Positions 1 to 8,874 of a stretch of DNA of 64,000 bases are shown here, piece after piece. Each line of letters begins with the position of its first letter. Positions within the stretch are counted from its first letter, which is position 1. The position numbers were made by a program, and so were the translations under genes. The notes beneath the pieces were generated by a model. It worked only from the letters and a program-made list of their open reading frames with translations, was not told where the DNA came from and made no database searches. This DNA comes from Longispora sp040681875 (GTDB lineage Bacteria > Actinomycetota > Actinomycetes > Mycobacteriales > Micromonosporaceae): the NCBI RefSeq assembly GCF_040681875.1, contig NZ_JBFAZP010000002.1, positions 620,001 to 684,000 on the forward strand. The letters run 5' to 3'.

Positions 1-156
1 CGGGTGCGGCTGCTGCGGGCGGTGTCGGACACGTGGATGTTCGAGGGGGAGGCGACGGTGGCGGACGAGACGGTGCTCACCGTGGAGCGGGTGACGATCG
101 CGCTGCGGCCCGGGGCGGAGCTGCGGGCCCGGACGCCGGCCACCGGGTCGGTGTAG
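1..156 (+). CDS. C-terminal fragment, possible hot-dog-fold dehydratase-like protein
   Basis: Only the last 51 codons lie in the window; frame 1 runs open from base 1 to the TAG at 154-156. The fragment has a Trp-x-Phe-x-Gly-x-Ala strand followed by a Glu-rich strand and a basic tail. This recalls the end of FabZ/MaoC hot-dog dehydratases, where a similar strand precedes the C-terminus. The resemblance rests on a short stretch only, so the family call is weak. It converges on the next gene across a hairpin terminator. Confidence 0.35.
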   Translation, partial: RVRLLRAVSDTWMFEGEATVADETVLTVERVTIALRPGAELRARTPATGSV

Positions 157-258
157 GACCGGCCGGGCGACCGGTCAGGGCGGCCGGGCGAGTGACCGGG
201 GAGCTGCCGGGCGCGCGACGGGCAGCGGGCGACGGGCGGCGGCGCGGAGGACAGCCCC

Positions 259-290
259 GGCCGGGCGGGCAACGAGCTGCCGGCCCGGCC
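259..290. terminator. Bidirectional hairpin terminator
   Basis: A 13-bp inverted repeat with one mismatch (259-271 against 278-290) encloses a 6-nt loop. It sits exactly between the end of the plus-strand fragment and the end of the minus-strand gene at 299, so it could serve both. There is no T-tract, as is common in high-GC actinomycetes. Confidence 0.6.
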
Positions 291-298
291 TCGGCCGG

Positions 299-1045
299 TC
301 AGATGGCGGAGTGCCGGACCCAGAGGTCCAGCACGGCCCGGTCCCCCTCGACCACCAGGTCCGCCGCCGGCCGGCGCCCCCAGAGGAACAGGTAGAGGTC
401 GGTCGCCGAGCCCCGCACCGTCACCCTCGCGGCGGCGGCCCCGGCGCGCTCCCACCGCCACCCGTCCGGGTCCAGCGTGATCAGCCAGGACACCTCGGGA
501 CCGGCCAGCAGCAGCGTCTCGCCCGCCCCGCGCAGCTGGTCGACGTGCGGCGCCCAGATCCGGGTGTACGGCAGGTTGTCGAGGAACTCCTCCACCCCGT
601 CGACGGCCACGGCGTCCTGGACGAGCCACGCCGCGTCCAGCGCCGACTCCGCGTCGACCCGGTGCACGGTCGTCTCGTGCAGCTGGCGGCGTGCCCACCA
701 GGTGACGCCCCGGGCGCCGCCGCCCCAGGTCCACACGGCGGTGTCCGGGTCGGTCGCGCGCAGCACGTCGAGGAGTTCCGTGCCGCCGTCGGCGAGCCAG
801 GCCGCCACGGTCGCCGGTTCCCGGGGCACCGGGACCCCGCCGGGGCGCACGAAGGCCTGGGCCCGCTCCCGGACGATGCCGGTGGCCCACCGGTGGGAGC
901 CGCCGGTGTGGCCGAGCAGGTGGCCCGCCGTCCACGCCGGGCAGGTCGGGACGGGAGCGTCGAGGTCGACGGCGGCGGCCACCTTCACCAGGTGGGCGAT
1001 CTCGCCGTCGAGCGCCGTACAGAGTTCCGGATACGAAAGCACCAT
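299..1045 (-). CDS. Maleylpyruvate isomerase family mycothiol-dependent enzyme
   Basis: About 248 residues. The N-terminal half has the four-helix DinB/MDMPI_N layout, with the typical 'tCPAWTxGHLLGH' segment near residues 38-50. This family uses His residues on the bundle to bind a metal, and members use mycothiol as co-substrate. A C-terminal SCP2-like domain follows, as in full-length family members. The specific substrate is unknown; this is a large paralogous family and few members are true maleylpyruvate isomerases. ATG at 1045 is chosen; an in-frame GTG at 1054 is possible. The gene stands alone, with the terminator at 259-290 downstream. Confidence 0.75.
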   Translation of the reverse strand: MVLSYPELCTALDGEIAHLVKVAAAVDLDAPVPTCPAWTAGHLLGHTGGSHRWATGIVRERAQAFVRPGGVPVPREPATVAAWLADGGTELLDVLRATDPDTAVWTWGGGARGVTWWARRQLHETTVHRVDAESALDAAWLVQDAVAVDGVEEFLDNLPYTRIWAPHVDQLRGAGETLLLAGPEVSWLITLDPDGWRWERAGAAAARVTVRGSATDLYLFLWGRRPAADLVVEGDRAVLDLWVRHSAI

Positions 1046-1145
1046 GATTCCCACAGTATCTGTCCATCATGGCCGCAGGGGCCTTCCCGCCTGCGGCGCC
1101 GCGTCGGGTCCGCCGCTGACCGGTTCCGACCGATATGGTGGCGGG

Positions 1146-2171
1146 ATGCGCAGACTTCGGCGGTGGTCGATCCGGTGCTGGGCCCTCGGGGTGCCGGTGC
1201 TGCTGGCCGTGGCGGGCTGCACCGCGGAGCCGGCCGCGCCCGACTGGCGGCCGGTGGACCTGCCAGCGACGGGCACCGCCACGGTCAGCGAGGTCGCGCG
1301 GTGCGCGGACGGCTGGTACGCCGTGGGGGCCGTCGCCGGTCACCCGGCCGCGTGGCGCTCGGCGGACGGGCGCGGATTCACCGTGGTACCGGTGGAGCCG
1401 CGGTCGGCGTACGGGCCCGAGCACGAGCTGGTCTCCGTGGCGTGCGTGGCCGGCCGGTTGACGGCGCTGGGCGTCGCGCACGGCGGGGCGCACGGCAACC
1501 GGCGCAGCGGCACCTGGTCCCTGCGCGACGGCGTCCTCGTCGAGCAGGTGGCTCCGCCGGAGCTGTACGGCGGCCCGCGCGACGCCGGCCTGGCCCGGGT
1601 CGCGGCCGGCCCGGCGGGTTTCCTGGTCAGCGGCAACCATCCGGGCTCGACCGGCTGGGTGTCGGCCGACGGCGGGGAGTTCCGGCCCGGGTACGCCGAC
1701 GAGAACCTGCGCGCGTACGACGGCGCGGTGACCACGGCCGGCTTCGTCCTGATCGGCGACCGGGTGTGGCGTTCGGCCGACGGCGCCCGGTGGAGCGCCG
1801 AGACCCCGGGGCTGACCCTGCACCGGGCCACCACGGCGGACGGGGAGCTGCTGGCGGCCGGTCCGGCGGGCGGGCGGTTCGAGCTCTGGGGCGGGCCGGG
1901 CTGGCGGCGGCTGGTCCGGTTCGGGGACACGGCCGGGGCGACGCCGCCGCACGTCGTCGGGCTCTCCCCCGGTCCGGGTGGCACGTACGCGGCGGTGGCC
2001 TCCGGTACCCGTCTGGGGCTGTGGTTCTGTCAGGGCGACGCAGCCCGGTCGGTGCCGCTGCCGGTCGCCCCGGCGCACGTGCCCGGCGCCCGGCTGGTGC
2101 TCGCGACCGGCGACGGGCAGGTCGTCGTGGGCGCCGGGGACGGGCGGCTGTGGTTCGCGGAGGCGCGGTGA
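1146..2171 (+). CDS. Lipoprotein with WD40/BNR-like repeats
   Basis: 341 residues. A lipoprotein signal is clear: Arg-rich start, hydrophobic stretch and the lipobox A-V-A-G-C, giving a lipidated Cys near residue 27. The mature part repeats segments of the form W-x-S-A-D-G (for example near residues 70, 168 and 208). These resemble the Asp-box/BNR turns of beta-propellers, so an extracellular propeller anchored to the membrane is likely. No catalytic residues can be assigned. The upstream in-frame extension antisense to the previous gene is rejected because the signal peptide begins at ATG 1146. It converges with the MFS gene 12 bp downstream. Confidence 0.6.
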   Translation: MRRLRRWSIRCWALGVPVLLAVAGCTAEPAAPDWRPVDLPATGTATVSEVARCADGWYAVGAVAGHPAAWRSADGRGFTVVPVEPRSAYGPEHELVSVACVAGRLTALGVAHGGAHGNRRSGTWSLRDGVLVEQVAPPELYGGPRDAGLARVAAGPAGFLVSGNHPGSTGWVSADGGEFRPGYADENLRAYDGAVTTAGFVLIGDRVWRSADGARWSAETPGLTLHRATTADGELLAAGPAGGRFELWGGPGWRRLVRFGDTAGATPPHVVGLSPGPGGTYAAVASGTRLGLWFCQGDAARSVPLPVAPAHVPGARLVLATGDGQVVVGAGDGRLWFAEAR

Positions 2172-2183
2172 CCCACGCGTCCG

Positions 2184-3326
2184 CTACGTCTCCGCAGGAA
2201 CAGAGGCGGCCCGCCGCCGACCCGCCAGGGACAGCGCGGCCGAACCCAGCGCGCACCCGGCCATCACGTAGAAGATCGCCGGATAGCCGGCCAGCCCCGC
2301 GATCCAGCCGGCCAGCGGCCCGCCCACGGCCAGGCCGACGTCCCAGAACGAGGTGAACGCGCCGAGCGCCACCCCGTGCCGGGACGGGTCGGTCCGGTTG
2401 AGCACGACCAGGGCCAGCGCCGGGAACAGCAGCGACAGGCCCGCGCCCATCACCAGGCCGCCGACGACCGCGACCGCCAGGTTCGGGGCCGCGCCGACCA
2501 GGACCAGGCCGACCGCCTCGGTCAGCGCGGACCACAGGGCGACCCGGCTGGCGCCGAGCCGGTCGGGCAGGTTGCCGATGAACAACCGGACGCCGACGTA
2601 GGTGACGCCGAACGCGTTGAACGCGGCGATGCCGCTGCCGATGTCGCGCTTGGCCAGGTGCAGCGCCACGAACGCCGCAAGCGCCGCGTAGCCGAACGCG
2701 GCCAGGGACAGGGCGACGCCGGGCAGGACGGCGCTGCCGGCGACCAGGCCGGTCCGGGGCGGTCCGGTGGGGCGTTCGGGGCCGGGCTTGGCCGCGACCA
2801 GCGCCAGTCCGCCGAGCGCGGCCGCCGCGGCGAACCAGCCGACCGCCGCGAAGCCCGCGTTGTCCAGGAGCAGCACGCCGACCAGGGCTCCGAGGGTGAT
2901 GCCGAGCCACATGCAGATGCCGTACAGGCCGACGACCCGGCCGCGCCGTTCCAGCGGGGACAGCGCGACCAGCCAGGTGGCGCCGGCGGTGTAGACGGTG
3001 CCCTCGCCGATCCCGTGCAGGATCCGCACGGCGGTGAGCGGCACGATGCCGCCGCCGAGCAGGTAGCCGAGGCTGGCCAGGACGCACAGCGCGACCCCGG
3101 CGAGCATCAGCGGCTTGTAGCCGTGCCGGTCGGCGAGCCGGCCCGCGATGGGCCGGGCGATGACCGCCGAGACCGCGATCGCCATGACCACGACCCCGAT
3201 CTGGAGGTCGGTGGCGTGCAGGTCGCGGCGCAGGTACAGCGGGAGCGCCCCGAGGGTCGCCCCGACGCCGAGCAGGCAGCAGAAGATGGCGCCGAACAGC
3301 GGTGCGAAGGGCTTGTAGAAACTCAT
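2184..3326 (-). CDS. MFS transporter at the end of the encapsulin cluster
   Basis: 380 residues with about twelve hydrophobic helices and the MFS loop 2-3 motif ('GRLADRHGYKPL' near residues 60-71). It is therefore an inner-membrane secondary transporter of the drug/metabolite efflux type. Its ATG overlaps the stop of the shell-protein gene by 4 bp (3323-3326), so it is translationally coupled as the last gene of the six-gene operon. The context suggests export of the operon's product; the substrate is inferred, not seen. A longer upstream frame exists but has a low-complexity Arg-rich translation and lies inside the shell gene. Confidence 0.8.
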   Translation of the reverse strand: MSFYKPFAPLFGAIFCCLLGVGATLGALPLYLRRDLHATDLQIGVVVMAIAVSAVIARPIAGRLADRHGYKPLMLAGVALCVLASLGYLLGGGIVPLTAVRILHGIGEGTVYTAGATWLVALSPLERRGRVVGLYGICMWLGITLGALVGVLLLDNAGFAAVGWFAAAAALGGLALVAAKPGPERPTGPPRTGLVAGSAVLPGVALSLAAFGYAALAAFVALHLAKRDIGSGIAAFNAFGVTYVGVRLFIGNLPDRLGASRVALWSALTEAVGLVLVGAAPNLAVAVVGGLVMGAGLSLLFPALALVVLNRTDPSRHGVALGAFTSFWDVGLAVGGPLAGWIAGLAGYPAIFYVMAGCALGSAALSLAGRRRAASVPAET

Positions 3327-4240
3327 TGCCCGGTCCGGGGTCGTGGCGCGGAGGTGGCGGCGGTGAGGTGGTCGGCGGGGGCGGCGGTGAGGGCGGCCGG
3401 GGCGGCGGCGGTCAGGTGCGCGGCCGAGGCGGCGGGCTCGACGAGGAAGAAGTGGGTCGGCAGGTGCAGGGCGATCCCCTCGTGGATCTCGGCGCACACC
3501 GCGAGCCCGGGCTCGGCGAACGTACCGGCCGGCGGCTCGGCCACCCGGATCACGGACCGGCCGCCGTCGAGCAGCCGGGCGGCCATCGCGAAGTCGCCGA
3601 CCAGCGCCCGGCCGCGTTCGACCATCCGGGTCCGGCTGATCAGGGTCCCGCCCCGGGCCAGGTCCTCCAGCACGCCGGTGCCGACGAGGTGGAAGTAGTA
3701 GTCGTGCGGGTTGACGATCATCGCGTGCGCGGTGGCCCCGGTCTGCTCGATCTCGTTGCAGGCGGCCATCAGGCCGGCCACGTAGTCGCCGTGGTACGGC
3801 AACCTGGCCACGTCCGGCCGGTCGAGCAGCGTGTAGGTCAGCGCCTGGTTCTCGGCGGTGGCGAGCCGGACCAGCAGCCGGAAGTCCACGAACGCGGCCA
3901 CGGCCTCCTCGTCGTCGGCGAGCTCGGCGGGCACCTGGACCCAGGCGGTGATCGGCCGCGTGCCGGCCTCGGCGACCCCGGACCGGAACGCCGCCTCCCG
4001 GCGCAGCCCGGACTCGTGCACCCGGGCGGCCTCGGCGGCGGTCGGCCGGCTCTCGGTCCAGAACCGGACCGGCCCGTCGGGCGCGGGCCGCTTGCGGAAC
4101 AGGTTGCGGACCGTCACCCGCGGCCGGTCCTTCGTCGGCTGGAAGGCGTCGGTGATCGTGAAGTCGAAGGTCACCTCCGCCCGGTCGCCGTCCTTGGCGA
4201 AGGCCCGCGCGAACGCCTGCCCCGGTGTCAACTCGGACAT
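3323..4240 (-). CDS. HK97-fold shell protein, probable family 3 (natural product) encapsulin
   Basis: 305 residues. The order of elements follows an HK97 major capsid protein without the N-terminal delta domain. There is a short N-arm (1-55); an E-loop-like segment (about 57-95, with F-W-T-E and a conserved Phe at 85); and a spine helix introduced by V-P-A-E-L-A-D-D (103-138). An A-domain follows, with the 'IVNPHDYYFHL' turn (175-185). The P-domain has the 'GDFAMAARLLD' strand-helix (215-225) and a final 'CAEIHEGIALHLPTHFF' strand (249-265). A 36-residue Ala/Thr/Pro tail follows. There is no portal, terminase, protease or tail gene nearby. It lies 1 nt after the sulfotransferase stop and overlaps the MFS start. 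Family 3 encapsulins are phage_capsid-like shell proteins embedded in natural product clusters. The cargo is unknown. Confidence 0.8.
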   Translation of the reverse strand: MSELTPGQAFARAFAKDGDRAEVTFDFTITDAFQPTKDRPRVTVRNLFRKRPAPDGPVRFWTESRPTAAEAARVHESGLRREAAFRSGVAEAGTRPITAWVQVPAELADDEEAVAAFVDFRLLVRLATAENQALTYTLLDRPDVARLPYHGDYVAGLMAACNEIEQTGATAHAMIVNPHDYYFHLVGTGVLEDLARGGTLISRTRMVERGRALVGDFAMAARLLDGGRSVIRVAEPPAGTFAEPGLAVCAEIHEGIALHLPTHFFLVEPAASAAHLTAAAPAALTAAPADHLTAATSAPRPRTGQ

Positions 4241-4241
4241 G

Positions 4242-4949
4242 TCAAACCCCCTGGATCGCGTGGCTGATCAGCCGCTCGTAGAACGGCCGATGATGGTCGT
4301 GGAACGCGCGCAGTCGGGCGTCGTTGTCCACGGTCGTCCGATAGGTCTTCTCCGACGCCGCGAAGCCGGAGCTGCGGGCGGCGTCGACGTGCCAGCGGGC
4401 GGTGCGTTCCCACTCGGGCCGCTCGGCGGGTGCCCAGCTCAGCGCCTCGGGCAGGAACGGCAGCCCGACGGCGGCGCAGTACGCGGCCACCACGCCCGGC
4501 GGGTCGGCGAGCAACCGGGCGGCGTCGACGACGACCGGTCGTTCCCCGGTGACCCGCCAGGCGAGCTCGAACAGCTGGTACTGGTGCTCGTAGCCGATCT
4601 TCGCGCAGGTCACGTCCGGCAGCAGGTCGTAGTGCGAGGCGATGGTCTGCCTCGGTTCGCGGACGATGAACGTGTGGGTCAGCCCGGCCATGCAGTCGGG
4701 GTCGGCGAACAGCCCCTCGTAGCGGTACTCGACGGTGTCCTTCATGAACACCGGGGCCAGCCCGCGGACCGCGCGCAGGACGTCGGGCGCGGTGCGCAGC
4801 GTCCGGCCGCCGACCGGTACCTCGCCGAAGTCGACGAGGGTGACCAGCGGTTCGTGCACGACCGCGACGTCGCCGCGCTCGATCATCATCCGGCCGAAGG
4901 CGGTGGAGACCGAGCGCGGGTGCGCCCACATCACGATCGCGGGGCTCAC
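4242..4949 (-). CDS. PAPS-dependent sulfotransferase-like enzyme
   Basis: 235 residues. The start carries 'WAHPRSVSTAF' (8-18), the variant 5'-phosphosulfate loop of this small sulfotransferase family. 'REPRQTIASHY' (97-107) matches the 3'-phosphate-binding segment, with an Arg and a Ser in place. This predicts transfer of a sulfo group from PAPS to a hydroxyl or amine; some relatives are poorly characterised. It overlaps the aldo/keto reductase stop by 4 bp and ends 1 nt before the shell-protein ATG. Sulfotransferases are, as I recall, among the recurrent neighbours of family 3 encapsulins. It is a candidate shell cargo. Confidence 0.8.
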   Translation of the reverse strand: MSPAIVMWAHPRSVSTAFGRMMIERGDVAVVHEPLVTLVDFGEVPVGGRTLRTAPDVLRAVRGLAPVFMKDTVEYRYEGLFADPDCMAGLTHTFIVREPRQTIASHYDLLPDVTCAKIGYEHQYQLFELAWRVTGERPVVVDAARLLADPPGVVAAYCAAVGLPFLPEALSWAPAERPEWERTARWHVDAARSSGFAASEKTYRTTVDNDARLRAFHDHHRPFYERLISHAIQGV

Positions 4950-5932
4950 ATCGACCAGGCCGTGGGTCGGCGGTCCCAGCGGTGGCCGCGCAGCCTCTCC
5001 AGCAGCGCGGGGTCGAGCGGCGCGCCGTCGCTGACGGCGAGGTTGGCCCGGACGTGCCCGGCCCGCCGCATGCCGGGGATCACGGTGCTGACCGCCGGGT
5101 GGTGCAGGATGAAGCGCAGGCCCGCCTCGGGCATGCTCATCCCGGGCGGCAGGTCACCGGCGAGCCGGGCCGCGCGTTCGACGGTCGCCGGCAGGTTCTC
5201 CGGGCCGAAGTAGGTGGCGCGCCAGTCCTCGGCGGGGAAGGTGGTGTCGGCGGTGAGCGTGCCGGTCAGGCCCCCCTCGTCGAACGGCACCCGGGCGATG
5301 ATCCCGATGTCCTCGGCGAGCGCCCGGTCGAACAGCTCGTCCTCGGGTGCCTGGTCGAAGATGTTGTAGATCACCTGGATGACGTCGATCAGACCGGAGT
5401 CGATGGCGCGCAGGCAGTTCTCCGGCTCCCACCGGTTGACGCTGATCCCGACCCCGTCGACCACGCCCTCGGCCTTCAGGTCGCCGATCGCCTTCTGCCA
5501 GCGTTCGTCGGCGGCCCACCGGTCCTCCCAGACGTGCAGCTGGAGCAGGTCGATCCGGTCGACCCCCAGGTTTTCCAGAGACTTGTAGGTGTACTCGCGG
5601 ATGTGGTCGGCCGGGAACACCTCGTCCAGGGTGTCGGCGGCGCGCGGCGGCCACTCCCGGTTCTTCGGCGGCACCTTGGTGGCCACGTAGATCCGGCGGT
5701 CGGAGTTGTCGCGCAGGACCCGGCCGAGGAGCTGCTCGCTGACGCCCCGGCCGTAGATCCAGGCGGTGTCGAAGAAGTTGCAGCCGAGTTCGAGGGCGAG
5801 GTCCAGGCAGGCCGGGGCGGTGTCGTAGTCCCAGCCGGTGAAGCCGCCCGGGCCGCCGCCGATCCCCCACATGCCGTAGCCGACCTCACTGACCTGCCAG
5901 CCGAGCCGGCCGAGCCTGCGGTACCGCATCAT
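4946..5932 (-). CDS. Aldo/keto reductase
   Basis: About 328 residues, NADPH-dependent TIM-barrel oxidoreductase. The AKR catalytic set is visible: Asp and Tyr in 'FFDTAWIYGRG' (near 51-61), Lys in 'ATKVPP' (near 84-89) and His in 'LLQLHVWEDR' (near 130-139). A Ser-rich/Arg cofactor segment lies near the C-terminus. The start has two ATGs in tandem at 5932 and 5929. The Shine-Dalgarno AAAGAGGA sits very close to the first and better spaced for the second, so either may be used. It overlaps the NRPS stop at 5929-5931. In context it may reduce the aldehyde released by the NRPS reductase domain. Confidence 0.85.
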   Translation of the reverse strand: MMRYRRLGRLGWQVSEVGYGMWGIGGGPGGFTGWDYDTAPACLDLALELGCNFFDTAWIYGRGVSEQLLGRVLRDNSDRRIYVATKVPPKNREWPPRAADTLDEVFPADHIREYTYKSLENLGVDRIDLLQLHVWEDRWAADERWQKAIGDLKAEGVVDGVGISVNRWEPENCLRAIDSGLIDVIQVIYNIFDQAPEDELFDRALAEDIGIIARVPFDEGGLTGTLTADTTFPAEDWRATYFGPENLPATVERAARLAGDLPPGMSMPEAGLRFILHHPAVSTVIPGMRRAGHVRANLAVSDGAPLDPALLERLRGHRWDRRPTAWSM

Positions 5933-8874
5933 CGTTCCTCTTTCTGTAGATCCAGCCGGGCGCCGTGCTCCCTGCGGAACAGGCGCGGGTTGTCGATCAC
6001 GAGCTCGTGCAGGGGTTTGCGGTCCAGCAGGCCGGCGAGCAGCCGGCAGGCCGGGTCGGCCCGCAGCAGCTCGACGAACTCCGGCACCGGCACCCGGCGC
6101 GCGGCCAGTCCGGAGCGTTCGACGAGGTCGACGCTGTCGGGGTGGAACACGTGCAGGTTGCGGCCCCAGACGCGCGGGTCGAACAGGCCGGCCACGACGG
6201 CCCGGGCGGCGTGGTCGGCCGGGGTCCAGTCGGTGCGCAGCGCGACGTCGGGGGCCACGCCGAGCCGGGCGACGGCGGCCAGCAGCAGTTCGGTGGCGGC
6301 CCGGCCGTTGGGGTGCCCGGTGTCGGTCGCCGCCATCACCTCGCCGAGCCGGTAGATGGTGACGTGCGCGCCCTTGTGCCGGGCCTCGGTGAGGCAGCGT
6401 TCGGCGACCCACTTGGACCGGCTGTAGCCGCTGCCCGGCCGGGCGGCCGAGGCCGCGTCGGTGCTCTCGGCGAGCGGCTCGGACCGGCCGGCGGCCTCGT
6501 CCTCCAGGACGCCGAGGGTGGAGACGTGGTGCAGCGCCTTGGGCCGGCCGGTGAGGGCGAGGCGGAGCAGTTCCCGGGTACCGAGCACGTTGGCCGGCCG
6601 GTGGGTCAGGTAGTCGAACAGGAAGTTCACCATCGCGCCACTGTGGACGATCGCGTCACAGCCGACGGCGAGCCGGTCCCAGCCCCGCCCGGACAGGCCG
6701 AGCCCGGGTGCGGCGAGGTCGCCCGCGTGGCCGCGCAGCCGGTCGGCGAAGCCCGGGCGCCACAGGCCCTGGGTCTGCAGGACGCCGGCGACCCGGCGGG
6801 CCGCGTGCTCCTCGTCGGCCGCCCGGCACAGCACGTGCACCCGGGCGCTGGTGCCGGCGAGCAGCTCGTACACGATCCGGCTGCCGACGAAGCCGGTGGC
6901 ACCGGTGACCAGCACGTCCGTCGGCGGGTCGACGGGGCCGGGCGCGGCGGCGTCCAGGCCGGCCGGGAGCGCCGAGTCGAGTTCCATCAGTTCGTGCTCG
7001 TCGGCGACGGGCGGGGCGAGGCGGCCGGCGAGCCGGGTGGCGGTGGGGGCGGCGAACAGGTCCGCCACGCCGACGGGCCGCGTCGCGCCGCTGGTCGGCG
7101 CCCCCGCTGCCGGGGCGGGCGCCTCCCCGGGGGTCGGCGCCACGGGGGACGGTGCCCCACCGGGCAGCGGAGCCCCGTACCCGTCGAGATCGGCTCTCGG
7201 GGTGGTGGCCCGCAGGTCGGCGATCACGCGCAGGGCGGCCAGGGAGTCGCCGCCCGCGTCGAAGAAGTCGTCGTCGGGGCCGAGGTCGGGGCGGAGCAGC
7301 ACCCGGCGGAACACGCCCAGGATCCGGTCGGCCGCGGTCACCCCGGGCCGGGCACCGGTGACCTCGGCGGCCAGCAGTGCCTCGTCGGCGGACAACTGGG
7401 CGTCGAGGAGCAGCCGCAGCCGGGCCCGGTCGACCTTGCCGCCGTCGGTGAGCGGCAGCTCGGGCAGCACGAAGCGGTACCGTGGCCGCCGGTCCCGGGG
7501 CAGCTCGCTTCGCAGGTGGGCGCCGAGCGTGCTGTCGTCCAGGCCGGTCGCCGCGACGAACACCGCCAGGGCCGGCGGCCGGGTCGGCGCGAGCAGCACC
7601 CGGGCCTGGCGCACGCCCGGGCAGCGCTCGGCGGCGGCGGCGATCTCGCCGAGTTCGATCCGGACCCCGCCGATCTTCACCTGGAAGTCGCGCCGGCCGT
7701 GGAAGAACAGCCGGCCCTCGGTGTCGAGCCGGCCCAGGTCCCCGGTCCGGTAGAGGTGCCGGCCGGGGATGGCCGGGAACGGGTTCGGCACGAAGGCCTC
7801 GGCGGTGCGGACCGGATCGCCCAGGTACCCCAGGCCCAGGCACGCGCCGCCGATCACGATCTCGCCGACCTCGCCCACCGGCAGTGGCCGGTCGTCGGGG
7901 CCGAGGACCACCGCGTAGCAGTTGTCGATCGGCCGACCCAGCGGCACGGCGTCGCCGTCGGCCGGCGTGACCGGGTGGAACGCCATCCCGATCGACGCCT
8001 CGGTCGGGCCGTACCCGTTGGTGATCCGCAGCCCCGGCAGCAGCTCGCACAGCCGGTGCACGACGGGCGCGACGATCTCCTCCCCGCCGACGACCAGCTC
8101 GGTGAGGCTGCCCAGCCGGGCCAGGGCGCCCGGGTCGGTGTCGGCGAGGCCGACCAGCGCGCCGAGCAGGCTGGGCACGAAGTCGGTCAGGGTGACCCGG
8201 TGCCGGTGGATGGTGGCCACGGTGTGTTCGAGGTCGACATAGCCGGTCCGGACCGGGATCACGCTGCGCGCGCCGACGGTGAGCGGCCAGAACAGCTGCC
8301 AGACCGAGGAGTCGACGGTGTGCCGGCTGTTCTGGAGTACGACCTCGGCGCCGGTGGCCGCGAAGTACCGGGTCATGAACGCGAACCGGTTCACCAGTCC
8401 CCGGTGGGTGTTCAGCGCGCACCTCGGGGTGCCGGTGCTGCCGGAGGTGAAGATGCCGTAGATCAGGTCCTCGGGCCCGAGCGGCACCCCCGGTCGGTCC
8501 AATGTGGACTCATAGCTGACGGTGCGGTCGACGACCAGCCGGGGCGCGAGCACCGCCAGGGTCGCGTCGAGGGTCGCGGCCGGCCACTCCGGGTCGAGGG
8601 GTACGAACGCGGCGCCGAGCTTCATCAGCGCCAGGCACGCGACCGCGAAGTCCAGGCCGTCGGGCAGCAGCACCGGCACCACGTCGCCGCGGCGCACCCC
8701 GGCCCCGGCCAGGTGCGCGGCGAGCCCGTTGGCCAGGCCGTCGAGTTCGCGGTAGCTCAGGGTGCGCTCGCCGTGCGTGACGGCCGGCCGGTCCCCCGTG
8801 AGGTCGACCTGGCGCTCGATCAGCGCCGGCACCGCGAGGAACGCGCCGTGGTCCACGCCCGCCCCCGAGATCAC
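5929..8874 (-). CDS. Single-module NRPS: adenylation, carrier protein, thioester reductase
   Basis: 981 residues from a GTG whose GTGA overlaps the oxidase stop. The A domain (about 15-495) has the A3 loop 'TSGSTGTPRC' (143-152), A4 V-D-S-S-V-W (187-192), A5 'NGYGPTEAS' (286-294), A7 'YRTGDL' (375-380), A8 'QVKIGGVRIELGE' (398-410) and the A10 Lys (480). The hand-read specificity positions D-S-W-D-V-G-G-I-G-K match no code I know, but Asp235 suggests an alpha-amino acid. The carrier domain has G-G-D-S-L (Ser544) and is interrupted by a Pro/Ala insert (561-600). A Lys2-type reductase follows, with 'TGATGFVG' (657-664) and a downstream Y-S-R-S-K active site. The expected product is an amino aldehyde or alcohol; there is no condensation domain. 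Confidence 0.88.
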   Translation of the reverse strand: MISGAGVDHGAFLAVPALIERQVDLTGDRPAVTHGERTLSYRELDGLANGLAAHLAGAGVRRGDVVPVLLPDGLDFAVACLALMKLGAAFVPLDPEWPAATLDATLAVLAPRLVVDRTVSYESTLDRPGVPLGPEDLIYGIFTSGSTGTPRCALNTHRGLVNRFAFMTRYFAATGAEVVLQNSRHTVDSSVWQLFWPLTVGARSVIPVRTGYVDLEHTVATIHRHRVTLTDFVPSLLGALVGLADTDPGALARLGSLTELVVGGEEIVAPVVHRLCELLPGLRITNGYGPTEASIGMAFHPVTPADGDAVPLGRPIDNCYAVVLGPDDRPLPVGEVGEIVIGGACLGLGYLGDPVRTAEAFVPNPFPAIPGRHLYRTGDLGRLDTEGRLFFHGRRDFQVKIGGVRIELGEIAAAAERCPGVRQARVLLAPTRPPALAVFVAATGLDDSTLGAHLRSELPRDRRPRYRFVLPELPLTDGGKVDRARLRLLLDAQLSADEALLAAEVTGARPGVTAADRILGVFRRVLLRPDLGPDDDFFDAGGDSLAALRVIADLRATTPRADLDGYGAPLPGGAPSPVAPTPGEAPAPAAGAPTSGATRPVGVADLFAAPTATRLAGRLAPPVADEHELMELDSALPAGLDAAAPGPVDPPTDVLVTGATGFVGSRIVYELLAGTSARVHVLCRAADEEHAARRVAGVLQTQGLWRPGFADRLRGHAGDLAAPGLGLSGRGWDRLAVGCDAIVHSGAMVNFLFDYLTHRPANVLGTRELLRLALTGRPKALHHVSTLGVLEDEAAGRSEPLAESTDAASAARPGSGYSRSKWVAERCLTEARHKGAHVTIYRLGEVMAATDTGHPNGRAATELLLAAVARLGVAPDVALRTDWTPADHAARAVVAGLFDPRVWGRNLHVFHPDSVDLVERSGLAARRVPVPEFVELLRADPACRLLAGLLDRKPLHELVIDNPRLFRREHGARLDLQKEER

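Noticed and set aside
3323..4240. Prophage remnant, suggested by the capsid-fold protein
   Set aside because: No portal, terminase, protease, tail or integrase gene occurs nearby, and the gene is coupled by 1-4 base junctions to biosynthetic genes.
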